64,000 bases of DNA from NCBI GenBank assembly GCA_947500435.1, contig CANMRV010000005.1, positions 124,001-188,000 of the forward strand. Direction: 5' to 3'. Below, one piece after another: positions 1 to 9,705 of this stretch. The translations under genes were made by a program, and so were the position numbers. The notes below the pieces were generated by a model that searched no databases, had not been told where the DNA came from, and was given only the letters and a program-made list of their open reading frames with translations. Positions within the stretch are counted from its first letter, which is position 1, and the number at the start of each line of letters is the position of its first letter. Origin of the DNA: an uncultured Flavobacteriaceae bacterium. GTDB lineage: Bacteria > Bacteroidota > Bacteroidia > Flavobacteriales > Flavobacteriaceae.

Positions 1-118
1 ATAGCTCTGCTGAAAACGGAACATTTTTTGGTGTAGAAACCTGATTTTCAGAATCTTGCGCACAAGAAAAATTAAATAGAATAACGAATAAGCTAAAAAG
101 AAAGACACTATTTTTCAT
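1..118 (-). CDS. Secreted or lipoprotein N-terminus (partial)
   Basis: An ATG at 118 on the minus strand opens a frame that runs off the left edge. The visible 39 residues begin MKNSVFLFSLFVILF, a basic start followed by a strongly hydrophobic segment, then NFSCAQDSEN. This is an export signal ending either in a relaxed Bacteroidota lipobox at Cys19 or in a signal peptidase I site around CAQ. The mature part seen is Ser/Asn/Pro-rich and does not identify a family. The gene diverges from the giant adhesin at 256, with 137 bases between them. That it is a coding start is fairly sure; its function is unknown. Confidence 0.6.
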   Translation of the reverse strand, partial: MKNSVFLFSLFVILFNFSCAQDSENQVSTPKNVPFSAEL

Positions 119-255
119 AATCGAACGTTAGAAGTATATTATAAGGTAAACCCGTAAGGGTAAAATTAAACAGAATTTATAAGTTTAAAGAATTACACGA
201 AGAGAATATTTAGGTCCCCAAGTTCTGAATATTCCTGCCCAAATTGACTTAACCT

Positions 256-3200
256 ATGCTCCAAAAAAACTCACGGCACGTTTGGTATGCCGTATTACTG
301 ATGACCCTATCAGTAGTATGCACCACCGCAGTAGCAAATACCCGAGTATTTAGTTTTATCACCGAAGTAGCTTCGGTCATAGAAACTACAGTCGTCAGTT
401 CTCCCACTGAAGATACTACTACTCGTGCTACCAACAGCTCAAACTTAGAAAAATTAACATCTAAAGCCATTTCGGCTACATCACCAATGTTCATGACCAT
501 AATTCAAGGGGCGGATGAGGAACTCGTCTGTGCTGATGATGGCAGCACAGTTGCAAAGTTTAGTCTTTGTGGTGATTCAGATGACAGGATAATTTCAGTA
601 AGTGGTGGAGGTTCATTACAATGGCAACAAGCAACTGGCGGATGTACTCCCGATTTGAATACGCCGTGTCCTAATGCCTCTTGTAGTTATACTACAGTTG
701 GCACAGGATCAACGTTTACTATTGACGCAAGTACTATTCCGGCTGCCACTGGTGCAGAATTTCGTGTAAGGGTTAATGGTTCGGGACCTTGGTACTACTT
801 TGAAGTTGCCAAGAGTACAATCACCCAAACCTATGTAAAAACTGATTATATCTGCGGTGCAGATGGTAGAATTCAAATTACAGGTCTTTCTAGCGCATAT
901 GAGTTCAGTATTGATAGTGGAAGTGGTTTTGGACCATGGCAAGGACCTATATTTGACAATTTAACACCTGGTTTCTATAATGTTAAAGCCCGTCAGCAGG
1001 GTACACCCGGAGCTTGTGAGTATCCCTATGCGCCAATTGAAATTGTTCAACGAGACATCGCTATAGACGTCACTTTTATAGATGCCCAATGTTCGGGAGA
1101 TACTGGTAGTGTCACCGTTAATGTAAACAATACAGTACCTGGACCTTACAAATACACATTGTTAGATGCTAGTGGCGTTCCACAGGAATTTACAGCTTTC
1201 TTGCCTGCGGATAATTATACCTTTGCGGCAGTTGGTTTCGGAACCTATATCGTTCAAGTAGAAACACAGCAATGTACGGGTGATCCGTTAAACGGAATAG
1301 ACCCACCTAGACAGCCTCTTGATACTGGTGGAAACCCTATCGTAATTGGTAATGGCTTAGTGGCTTTGGATGCCTCAACTGAGGTAAACAGTAGTTTTGG
1401 TTGTTCTACAATTACTAGTGTTGACATTACTTTAAACACCTCAGGAGGCTCTGCACCCTACACATTTACCGTAAACGGAGGGCCAGTACAGCCTTCCTTT
1501 ACCGGAAGCACAACATATACCGTAACCGCGGCTGGCAGTTACGACTTCTTAATTACGGATAGCAATGGATGTACTATTCCTGCTTCATCTAATGTTGAAG
1601 ACCTTGCACCACCCGCAGTTACGGCAAGCGGTGTAGACGGAACTTGTTCAAATGGCGGCGCTAGAATTAATTTTAACGTTACCAATGCAAACGGATATAA
1701 TCTTTCTTATCGTGTAAACGCAGCTGATCCTTGGGATACGAATCCTTCTATTTCTGTTCCGGCAACTCCAGGAGGAACAACTTACACAGGAATTTCAGTT
1801 AGATACCAGCAAGGGGGCTTCGAATGTACCTTAGATCTTCCAGATATTACTGTTACTAGTGTTGGTGTGGTTGTTGGCTCTGCTACTAAAATTTCAGATA
1901 GAACATGCGACGGTTCGGGTGGAACTATTGGTGGCCAAATCGATTTTGGAGCAGCAAGTGGTGGATCAGGAAGTGGTTATGCTTTTAGTATTGACGGACT
2001 CAACTTTAGTGCAACTACATCCTTTACTGGTCTCGTTCCGGGAACTTACACACCAATGATAGAAGATGGTGGCGGATGTCGTTTGGAGCTTACACCAATA
2101 ACGATTTTAGATATTGACCCTCCAACAGATATCGATTTTATTTCTACGAATAGTAATTGTGCCGCCAATACGGTTGATTTACAACTAGTACCAACTAGTA
2201 ATGCCGCGATTGTAAACTACTCGATTATTAGTCCGGCAGTTCAAAACAATGGTGGAAGTGATACATTTGTAGCCTTAGACGCCTCTCAGTCCTATATTTT
2301 TCAAATTACAGATGCAAATAATTGTACCTATACGGAAGGATATTCTCCTGCCATTATTAGCTCCATTCGAGCAAGGGTAAAATCCGGAGGAGATACGCAA
2401 GTGTGTTCGGGAGCCAGTGACGGTTCTGGAGCGTTCCTTATTGATGGATTTGCGAATACCTATCAGTATCAGATAAATGCAGATCCAGTAGTTACGGGTC
2501 AGACAGCTGGCGAAGTAGCAATTACGGGTCTAGGGCCGGGAACTTATACGATAACAATTACGGATGAAGATACCGGTTGTACTGATGCGGCGAACTTCAC
2601 AGTTTCAGAACCAGCAACACCTCTGTCATTATTAGGTACTGTGACACCAATGTCATGTAATAACGGCAATCTAGGTAGAGTAGTGGCAAACCCAACTGGT
2701 GGTTGGGGAAATAATAGATATACGTTGACGTATCCTAACGGAACTACAACTGTAGGTCCAAAATCGGGACCGACATTTGGTGGGCTTTCCGTGCCTTCTA
2801 CTCCTGGAAATCCGTATACCTTATTAGTAGAGGATGCAGAAGGTTGTACGGCAACTTTTACTTTCGATTTGACGCAAATAGATTCTCCGACAATTGCATT
2901 GGATGCAGCTTCTTCTGATTTCTGTTATGTTCCTGGTACAGGAGCTACTATGGTAGTAACATCAACTGCCGGCTCCGCAGCCATAGGAACACATCAGTAC
3001 AGAATTAATGGCGGTACATTACAAGCAAGTAACACCTTTACAAATCTGAGTCCAGGAAACTACTCTATTGAAGTTGTTGATGGTAATAATTGCAGTGATA
3101 ATATTAATGTAACGGTGAGGCCTCAATTGAGGGTAAATACCAGCATCGAAACGGCAATACCTTGTGGTGGAGCTGATGGACAAATTCGTGTGCAGGTTAC

Positions 3201-6200
3201 TGGGGGGTATTTATCAAATCCCACTCCAAAGTTTTACGAAGTTAGTTCGGATAACGGAGGGAGTTTTGCTGCACCTGTTGCCTTTACAACAAATAACTTT
3301 CTGTACAATACAAATGTTGATGGGACCTATATTTTTAGAGTATCTGACAACGAAGGATGTATTGCAGAGTCAACACCAATTGTCCTAGATCCGCCAGTAT
3401 CTTTAGATCCAGCTACTGTAAATGTTGTTCCTGCAAGTTGTGGTCAGACAGATAATGGTATAATGACCATTATTCCCGATGCAACAAGTGGTATCCCACC
3501 TTACGAAATAAGTTTTGAAGGAGGCGCATTTGGAACACAGGCTACTTTTTCAAATTTGAACGCTGGCCAAACCTATAATTATATCATTCGTGATGCGAGA
3601 GGTTGTCAAGTTACAGGTTCCGAGCTGATTCCGTTAGATGGAACTGCGGCACCTGATGCAACGGTAGTGCCTAATTTGGCAGTTTGTACAACTGGTACAG
3701 TAGAGGGTTCTATTGATGTTACAGGAGTCACAGGAGGCAGTGCAGATTTCACCTATATATTAGAAGATGAATTCGGAATTGAACTTACAAGAACAGGACC
3801 AACGGCTAGTACAACGGCTAACTTCGGCAATTTAGAACCTGGAATTTATACCGTTGTAACGATTGATGCATTAGGATGTAGAGATACTGATACAGTAACG
3901 GTTGTTCAAACAACAGTTGATGTGGTTCCTGACCCTGTTATTCCGGTCTGTAGTGTTACCGGTTTTACGAATACTGTTGAGATTTTCGGTGGAGTTGGAC
4001 CCTTCCTAATTCGTTTGGAAAATGACCCAGCGGCCCCAGTTGCTCCAAACAGCCCGCCAAGAAGGCATACATTCACTGGTTTACAATTTGGAGTTACGTA
4101 TACCGTAGAGGTTACAGATACTGCCACTGGCTGTGTATATCTAGATGAGATTCCACCGGTTGACGGACCAACTACATTAGATGTAACAGCAAGCACAACT
4201 CCGGGATTTTGTGATGCGAATCGTTTCGGACAAATAACTTATGATGTCAATGGTTTTGCTCCAAATAGCGATTTGGTAATCGAATTGCTAAACACCGATA
4301 CAGGAGCGCGAATTACTTTGGAGTCTCCTACGAACGTTTCGCCTACACATTCTGGTACGCACGAAACGCTTCCGGGTAATTATCAAATTATCGTAACTGA
4401 CCTCACGGATGACTGTACAGATGCTGCTCCGGTCACGATTGTTCAAAATTTACCCTCCATTGATATTCTTTCAACAAACCCTGCCAATTGTACTGCTGAT
4501 GGTTCATTTACAGTACAAGGAAATGGCGGTGGTGGAGGACCATATCTATTTGCTTTTATGGCTGTGGGAACTCCCCCAACTCCAGGAGATTTTAGTCCTA
4601 CTACAACCTTTTTCGGGGCAGCAGGTAACTATGACGTATATGTTCAAGATGCTTTAGGATGTACTTCTTTTGCGATTGCAGAAATCATTCCTTTAGACCC
4701 TGCTTTGCCTGTACCTACATTTGTTGTAGACAATCAATGCGCGGTGGCATCACCAACGTTTGATATCATTGTGAGTGTGCCTTCAAGTGTTGACACACCA
4801 CGGTTTACTTTGGGTGGTGACACACAGTTTCCGGTATTGAATGGCGGAGGAACTGCTTGGGAATATACCTATACCGTAACTACTCCAGGAAGCTATATTG
4901 TAGATGTGGTTGATGCAAATGGATGTGATAGTCAAGGAACGGCCGAAGTATTTGAATTTTTATCTGCCTCTGGAGGCTTTTCCACCGAACCTTCTTGTAA
5001 CAACGCAGATGGAGAGATTACTATTATTCCGAATGGAGGTAGTAATAATTTTGACTATGCGTTAACAGGAACAGATTATTTAGCCAATCCCGTTGCCCTT
5101 AACCTTACGAACATAACTGGTAACGGTGTGTTTACAGGAATCACTCCAGGTAGCTACCAAGTAGTTGTAACAGATAGATTAGTAACCGATGGAGTTGCAA
5201 ATTGTACTTTCACAGTTGACAATATTGACTTAGATGCGGCTACACCACCGGTGATTTTACCACCTGATGTTCAAAATGTAACCTGTAACGCGGATGATGA
5301 TGGTAGTATAGATATTACCTTACAAGCTGGAACCGATGTTGATTCACCAATTGACTATCGTCTGTTAGACTTTGCAACAAGAGCTTTGATTACCAATAAT
5401 GCTTCTGGTTCGTTCCCAGGACTTGCCCCAGGAAGTTATGAGGTGGAGGTAGTATCAGCTCGAAACTGTATCGCTTTATCTGGGCGTTTAGATATTACAG
5501 AACCAGTAGTTTATACTATCGATGCAACTGCCCCAGATTTTACTTGTGTGGTAGGAGCAAATAGGTTCAGTTCTACAATCATAACAACGACCATTACTAG
5601 TCCAGGAACTGCAGGAAACTATCGTTACAGTATTACCGGATTTGAGAATTATCAAACGAGCCCGACTTTCGAGATTGTAGATAATGGAAGTGTACAAAAC
5701 ATTACCGTGTATTCCATAGATGATAATGGTTGTGAGGCTACGGCTAGTGTAACAATTAATCCACCTATGGATGTTGTTCCCTCAATTATTCAAATTGACC
5801 CGCTTAACTGTAGGGATGATGAGCGTGTTCGTATTGAAGTAATTGGAACAACCGACTTTACAGTTTTAACCGTATCGGCAACTGCGGTTGCTCCGGTTAC
5901 GAATAATCCAGGCGATAATTTTGTGGATGTATTCTTACCGGCATCTGGGGATTACCTCTTTGAAGTTCAAGATAATTTGCCCGGTGGATGTGCCTATCCA
6001 ATGCCTGTTCATACGGTTGTTGAACCCATTGAACCCACAGTGGTTATTGCTGAGGTTGAACCTATTGGATGTTTCGGAGCGAGTGACGGAGAATTGTCAA
6101 TTGAGGTAACGGACTATACGGGTCTTTATTCATATACCGTATACAGTGGTAGTGATCCAGGTAAAACAACACCTATGGCGACTGGTAATTTAGATACAGC

Positions 6201-8787
6201 TAATAATCCGGAAACGATTACAGGTCTACCAGGAGGAAACTTCTTTGTCGAAGTAACTTCGACGGCTATACCTTTCTGTTCTGCCGAAAGTAACATTACA
6301 ACAATACGTACACCGAATGGTGCATTAGCAGTAACAGCTGTTGAGGTTGGCAATGTGAGTTGTAACAACAATACTGGAATTATAGAAGCGACCGGCGTCG
6401 GTGGATGGGATACTTCAGCTTATGAATATCGTCTGTTGCAAAGTCCAGATGGGATTGCCGCTTACACCGAAATAGTTGCATATGGCGCAAGTCATCAATT
6501 TACGGGTCTTTCGTTTGGATTCTATCAAGTTGAAGTTCGAGATGTTGAGGGATGTACAAGCACTTTTGATATCGAACTTGTTGAGGTTCCGCAGATCGAT
6601 GCAGGCATACGTGAACCCTTGGCATTGCAATGTCCTAATGGAAACAATGCTATTCTAGAAGCTTTCGACCCAACAACTGGTGACGCAACTACTGCAACAG
6701 CCGGAGCGAGTGGAGGTTTCCCCGGAGCAGGATATACATACCGATTACTATACCTGAATTCTAATGATAATACTGATATCGCTTCTTCAAGCGGATTGCA
6801 AAACACACCAACTTTTATTGGTGCTACTGGCGGATTTATTAGTGAAGGATGGTATGCAATAGAAGTTACTTCTAGCTTTGATTGTGCATTTGTTACAGTA
6901 CCTTATTATGTTGATCCACCACCACCAATCGAACCAAGGTTAGCACAGACACGTGTACCTGGTTGTGGTGGAAATGGTCAAATCCGTTTGTTTATTGACA
7001 ATCACGATCCATTATCTAGCTTCGAATATGAGTACCGTCAAATACCTAGTCTTCCTGCTGATCCTTGGATAGATATGGGTGTTGGAATAACGGAAGTGTT
7101 CTTTGATGTGCCCGGAAGCCCAACAGGAATTAGCTACCAGTATGAGGTTCGTAAGAAAAATGCAGCCAATACATGCTTGCCGGTAAACACAAATGGTATC
7201 ACCTTAACGGATGCTTTAGGTATTCAAATATTGCCTAATTCTCCAGTAGATGATATTTCTTGTGCTTCAGAATTGGATGGTCGAATAGAGTCCTTTATCA
7301 ATGGAGGTGTAGGCGGTGAAATGTTCACCTTGTATATCGGTCAACCTACAGATGGTTATAATCCTGGTACCGCTACAGTATTTAGAGGTCCTCAACCTAT
7401 CGGAACTTTTGAAGGTATCCCAGCTGGTAGTGACTATTGGATTGGAGTAACAAGTGGAGCAACTTGTGATGATGTTGCTGGACCGTTTGAAGTATTGCGT
7501 CCTGAGCCAATTCTTTTTACATCGACCCCAACGCCAACAACATGTAACGGTACTGCCGATGGTCAAATTACACTAGAGGTTACGAGTGGAGGTGTAGGTT
7601 TAATACAATTTGCGATTGCACCAAACTTCAATGAGTTCTTTAGTGAGGTGACAACACCTGGTATTTATACCTTTGATGAGTTAGCCGCTGGTAGCTATGA
7701 AGTATTAATTCAAGATGAAAATGGATGTTTTGAAAGAACTACTGTTGAGGTAACAGAACCTGAGGTGGTAACCGCCAATTTGGTGGATGTGACCCCAGAA
7801 ACCTGTATTGGTTTTGCTGATGGTACGGCTCAAATAAATGTAGTAGGAGGAACTCCTTTTGTCGATACTTCAACCTTTGCCACATATTACGAAACACGAT
7901 TGGTCGGACCAAACTCCGACGGAAGCGAAGTGTTTGTTCGAAATGATAATTTGTATTTTGACAACTTGATTGGTGGGGAATCTTATATCGTATTTATTAG
8001 AGATGCGAATGATTGTCCGACGGATATAATCATTCCAATTGAGATAGGCGTTGATTTAACGGCTTCACCAGAGGTAGTATATGGTTGCGAGGGAATTTTC
8101 CCAAATAGCACGGCGACCGTTACCATGTTAGATACCAGTCTGCTTCCAGATTTATTATTTGCATTGGATCCTATGGATCCGACAGATGCGATAAGTTCAA
8201 ATGCAGGCACCCAGACTTCTTGGGGAGATTTGCCAGCTGGAGATCATATTGTTTATATCTATCATCAAAATGGATGTACGAATTCTGTTGAGTTCACGAC
8301 TGAGGTATATGAACCACTTATTCTTACAGCTGAGAAAACAGGTCCGAATGAAGTTACGGCTTTGGCTGAAGGTGGGTATGGGAACTATGAGTATTTCTTC
8401 CAAGGTGAATCAACAGGTACGGAAACTGTTTACACTCAGAATGAAAATGGTGTTGTGAATATAGAAGTACGTGATGAAGGTGGTTGTGTAGCTATGATTG
8501 CTATTCCGTTTGAATTCACAGGAATGTTGGAAATTCCAAATTTCTTCACACCTGATGGAGATAACAATAACGATTTCTGGGCTCCGAATAATCGTGAGTT
8601 CTTCCCGAATATCGAAGTCAAAATTTATGACCGATATGGTAGAGTAGTAGCCATCTTAGACCAGATTGCGATGTGGGATGGTAAATATGAAGGTACAGAA
8701 CTTCCAACAGGAGATTATTGGTATGTCGTAAATGCAAATGACAAAAGTAAAATACGTTATGTAGGACACTTCACCTTATACCGATAA
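256..8787 (+). CDS. Giant SprB-repeat adhesin with T9SS type B (CHU_C) sorting domain
   Basis: A 2843-residue cell-surface protein. A signal peptide (residues 1-27, ending AVA) is followed by a short Ser/Thr-rich stretch. About 29 units of roughly 85 residues then fill almost the whole length. Each unit has an early Cys, a Tyr-rich middle, an F-x-x-L-x-P-G-x-Y-like turn and an end such as VTDxxGC; this is the SprB-repeat pattern (PF13573). The last ~85 residues are a gliding-motility-associated C-terminal domain: IPNFFTPDGDNNNDFW, then IYDRYGR, WDGKYEG and LPTGDYWYVV. Such domains send proteins through the type IX system, usually with PorP/SprF-like partners, but none is encoded here. Likely roles are adhesion or gliding; the target is unknown. 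The gene is monocistronic, ending before the terminator at 8808. Weak ribosome-binding sequence, as usual for the phylum. Confidence 0.92.
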   Translation: MLQKNSRHVWYAVLLMTLSVVCTTAVANTRVFSFITEVASVIETTVVSSPTEDTTTRATNSSNLEKLTSKAISATSPMFMTIIQGADEELVCADDGSTVAKFSLCGDSDDRIISVSGGGSLQWQQATGGCTPDLNTPCPNASCSYTTVGTGSTFTIDASTIPAATGAEFRVRVNGSGPWYYFEVAKSTITQTYVKTDYICGADGRIQITGLSSAYEFSIDSGSGFGPWQGPIFDNLTPGFYNVKARQQGTPGACEYPYAPIEIVQRDIAIDVTFIDAQCSGDTGSVTVNVNNTVPGPYKYTLLDASGVPQEFTAFLPADNYTFAAVGFGTYIVQVETQQCTGDPLNGIDPPRQPLDTGGNPIVIGNGLVALDASTEVNSSFGCSTITSVDITLNTSGGSAPYTFTVNGGPVQPSFTGSTTYTVTAAGSYDFLITDSNGCTIPASSNVEDLAPPAVTASGVDGTCSNGGARINFNVTNANGYNLSYRVNAADPWDTNPSISVPATPGGTTYTGISVRYQQGGFECTLDLPDITVTSVGVVVGSATKISDRTCDGSGGTIGGQIDFGAASGGSGSGYAFSIDGLNFSATTSFTGLVPGTYTPMIEDGGGCRLELTPITILDIDPPTDIDFISTNSNCAANTVDLQLVPTSNAAIVNYSIISPAVQNNGGSDTFVALDASQSYIFQITDANNCTYTEGYSPAIISSIRARVKSGGDTQVCSGASDGSGAFLIDGFANTYQYQINADPVVTGQTAGEVAITGLGPGTYTITITDEDTGCTDAANFTVSEPATPLSLLGTVTPMSCNNGNLGRVVANPTGGWGNNRYTLTYPNGTTTVGPKSGPTFGGLSVPSTPGNPYTLLVEDAEGCTATFTFDLTQIDSPTIALDAASSDFCYVPGTGATMVVTSTAGSAAIGTHQYRINGGTLQASNTFTNLSPGNYSIEVVDGNNCSDNINVTVRPQLRVNTSIETAIPCGGADGQIRVQVTGGYLSNPTPKFYEVSSDNGGSFAAPVAFTTNNFLYNTNVDGTYIFRVSDNEGCIAESTPIVLDPPVSLDPATVNVVPASCGQTDNGIMTIIPDATSGIPPYEISFEGGAFGTQATFSNLNAGQTYNYIIRDARGCQVTGSELIPLDGTAAPDATVVPNLAVCTTGTVEGSIDVTGVTGGSADFTYILEDEFGIELTRTGPTASTTANFGNLEPGIYTVVTIDALGCRDTDTVTVVQTTVDVVPDPVIPVCSVTGFTNTVEIFGGVGPFLIRLENDPAAPVAPNSPPRRHTFTGLQFGVTYTVEVTDTATGCVYLDEIPPVDGPTTLDVTASTTPGFCDANRFGQITYDVNGFAPNSDLVIELLNTDTGARITLESPTNVSPTHSGTHETLPGNYQIIVTDLTDDCTDAAPVTIVQNLPSIDILSTNPANCTADGSFTVQGNGGGGGPYLFAFMAVGTPPTPGDFSPTTTFFGAAGNYDVYVQDALGCTSFAIAEIIPLDPALPVPTFVVDNQCAVASPTFDIIVSVPSSVDTPRFTLGGDTQFPVLNGGGTAWEYTYTVTTPGSYIVDVVDANGCDSQGTAEVFEFLSASGGFSTEPSCNNADGEITIIPNGGSNNFDYALTGTDYLANPVALNLTNITGNGVFTGITPGSYQVVVTDRLVTDGVANCTFTVDNIDLDAATPPVILPPDVQNVTCNADDDGSIDITLQAGTDVDSPIDYRLLDFATRALITNNASGSFPGLAPGSYEVEVVSARNCIALSGRLDITEPVVYTIDATAPDFTCVVGANRFSSTIITTTITSPGTAGNYRYSITGFENYQTSPTFEIVDNGSVQNITVYSIDDNGCEATASVTINPPMDVVPSIIQIDPLNCRDDERVRIEVIGTTDFTVLTVSATAVAPVTNNPGDNFVDVFLPASGDYLFEVQDNLPGGCAYPMPVHTVVEPIEPTVVIAEVEPIGCFGASDGELSIEVTDYTGLYSYTVYSGSDPGKTTPMATGNLDTANNPETITGLPGGNFFVEVTSTAIPFCSAESNITTIRTPNGALAVTAVEVGNVSCNNNTGIIEATGVGGWDTSAYEYRLLQSPDGIAAYTEIVAYGASHQFTGLSFGFYQVEVRDVEGCTSTFDIELVEVPQIDAGIREPLALQCPNGNNAILEAFDPTTGDATTATAGASGGFPGAGYTYRLLYLNSNDNTDIASSSGLQNTPTFIGATGGFISEGWYAIEVTSSFDCAFVTVPYYVDPPPPIEPRLAQTRVPGCGGNGQIRLFIDNHDPLSSFEYEYRQIPSLPADPWIDMGVGITEVFFDVPGSPTGISYQYEVRKKNAANTCLPVNTNGITLTDALGIQILPNSPVDDISCASELDGRIESFINGGVGGEMFTLYIGQPTDGYNPGTATVFRGPQPIGTFEGIPAGSDYWIGVTSGATCDDVAGPFEVLRPEPILFTSTPTPTTCNGTADGQITLEVTSGGVGLIQFAIAPNFNEFFSEVTTPGIYTFDELAAGSYEVLIQDENGCFERTTVEVTEPEVVTANLVDVTPETCIGFADGTAQINVVGGTPFVDTSTFATYYETRLVGPNSDGSEVFVRNDNLYFDNLIGGESYIVFIRDANDCPTDIIIPIEIGVDLTASPEVVYGCEGIFPNSTATVTMLDTSLLPDLLFALDPMDPTDAISSNAGTQTSWGDLPAGDHIVYIYHQNGCTNSVEFTTEVYEPLILTAEKTGPNEVTALAEGGYGNYEYFFQGESTGTETVYTQNENGVVNIEVRDEGGCVAMIAIPFEFTGMLEIPNFFTPDGDNNNDFWAPNNREFFPNIEVKIYDRYGRVVAILDQIAMWDGKYEGTELPTGDYWYVVNANDKSKIRYVGHFTLYR

Positions 8788-8807
8788 ACTAAAAAATACA
8801 TAAGAGA

Positions 8808-8834
8808 AAAGGCATCCAATCGGGTGCCTTTTTT
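8808..8834 (+). terminator. Intrinsic terminator after the giant adhesin
   Basis: The arms AAAGGCATCC and GGGTGCCTTT pair as a ten-base stem with one G-T wobble and a four-base AATC loop, followed by a T run at 8828-8835. It begins 20 bases after the adhesin stop and isolates that gene from the esterase at 8871. Confidence 0.8.
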
Positions 8835-8870
8835 TGTATCTTGATTTTTTAAAATGATTCGTCCTTATAA

Positions 8871-9590
8871 ATGAAGAAATACTTTTGTGCATTATACGTT
8901 GTAGTGCTTTTTCAGAGCTGTGCAGCCCAATCAAATCCGAATCTGATTGATGCAGAACTTGAAACGGTGACAACTGAAAAATTAGCATATTACCTCTACT
9001 TTCCAGAGGACTATGAAAAAGAATCTAAAAAGGATTTCCCTATTCTTTTGTTTCTTCATGGAGGTGGAGAATCTGGTGAAGACTTGACGGAAATAAAGCG
9101 AAACGGTCCCCCTAAAATGATTGTGGAGGGAAAGCAATTTCCTTTTTTGATTCTTGCTCCCCAAAATCCATATCAAAAAAAGTGGTGGAATACACGTGCT
9201 TTGAATCAACTATTGGACAGTGTTGTTGAGAATAATCGAGTAGATAAAAAGAGAATCTATTTAACAGGATTAAGTAGAGGTGGAGGAGCCGCTTGGGAGA
9301 TGGCCGTGCAGTATCCCGAAAAATTTGCGGCTATGGCTGTTGTATGCGGTATGACACCCCTCCCTTATGCAGCTTGGATCGATAAAAATATGCCAATTTG
9401 GGTTTTTCATGGGGAAGAAGATGAATCTATTCCTATTTCTGAATCAGAAACCATGGTTGATCGTTTGAAGGGCATGGGATATGATGTAAAGTTTACCCGA
9501 TACCCTGGGGTGGGCCATAATTCTTGGATACAAGCATACAAGACCGAAGAGTTATATGACTGGTTTATGAATCAAAATCGAAAGGATTGA
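8871..9590 (+). CDS. Alpha/beta-hydrolase, esterase-like lipoprotein
   Basis: A 239-residue exported hydrolase of the phospholipase/carboxylesterase or prolyl-oligopeptidase-like group. The signal peptide has a lipobox-like FQSC ending at Cys17, so it is probably a lipoprotein. HGGG (63-66) forms the oxyanion hole, GLSRG carries the nucleophile Ser135, and Asp184 in the EEDESIP stretch and His216 in GVGHNSW complete the likely triad. The length suits a single catalytic domain. It lies just upstream of a sulfatase and an SGNH esterase, which suggests de-esterifying a polysaccharide (for example acetyl or feruloyl groups). That role is inference from context, because the family covers many substrates. 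It has its own upstream terminator and is 115 bases from the sulfatase, so it may or may not be co-transcribed with it. Confidence 0.8.
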   Translation: MKKYFCALYVVVLFQSCAAQSNPNLIDAELETVTTEKLAYYLYFPEDYEKESKKDFPILLFLHGGGESGEDLTEIKRNGPPKMIVEGKQFPFLILAPQNPYQKKWWNTRALNQLLDSVVENNRVDKKRIYLTGLSRGGGAAWEMAVQYPEKFAAMAVVCGMTPLPYAAWIDKNMPIWVFHGEEDESIPISESETMVDRLKGMGYDVKFTRYPGVGHNSWIQAYKTEELYDWFMNQNRKD

Positions 9591-9705
9591 TTTTTGTAAA
9601 CTGTAATTGCTACAAATTACGCCTGTTCTGTTACGAATGGGCTATTCTTCTTATTGGTTTTTTTAGTATTTTCAACAAAACCTAAAGCCACAAAAATCAA
9701 TAGTT

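Noticed and set aside
204..234. GAATATT inverted repeat upstream of the adhesin
   Set aside because: Only seven base pairs, AT-rich, no T run and no known operator; chance is likely.
256..8787. Tandem DNA repeats or CRISPR-like array inside the giant gene
   Set aside because: The repeats are at protein level with strongly diverged DNA; there are no identical spaced units.
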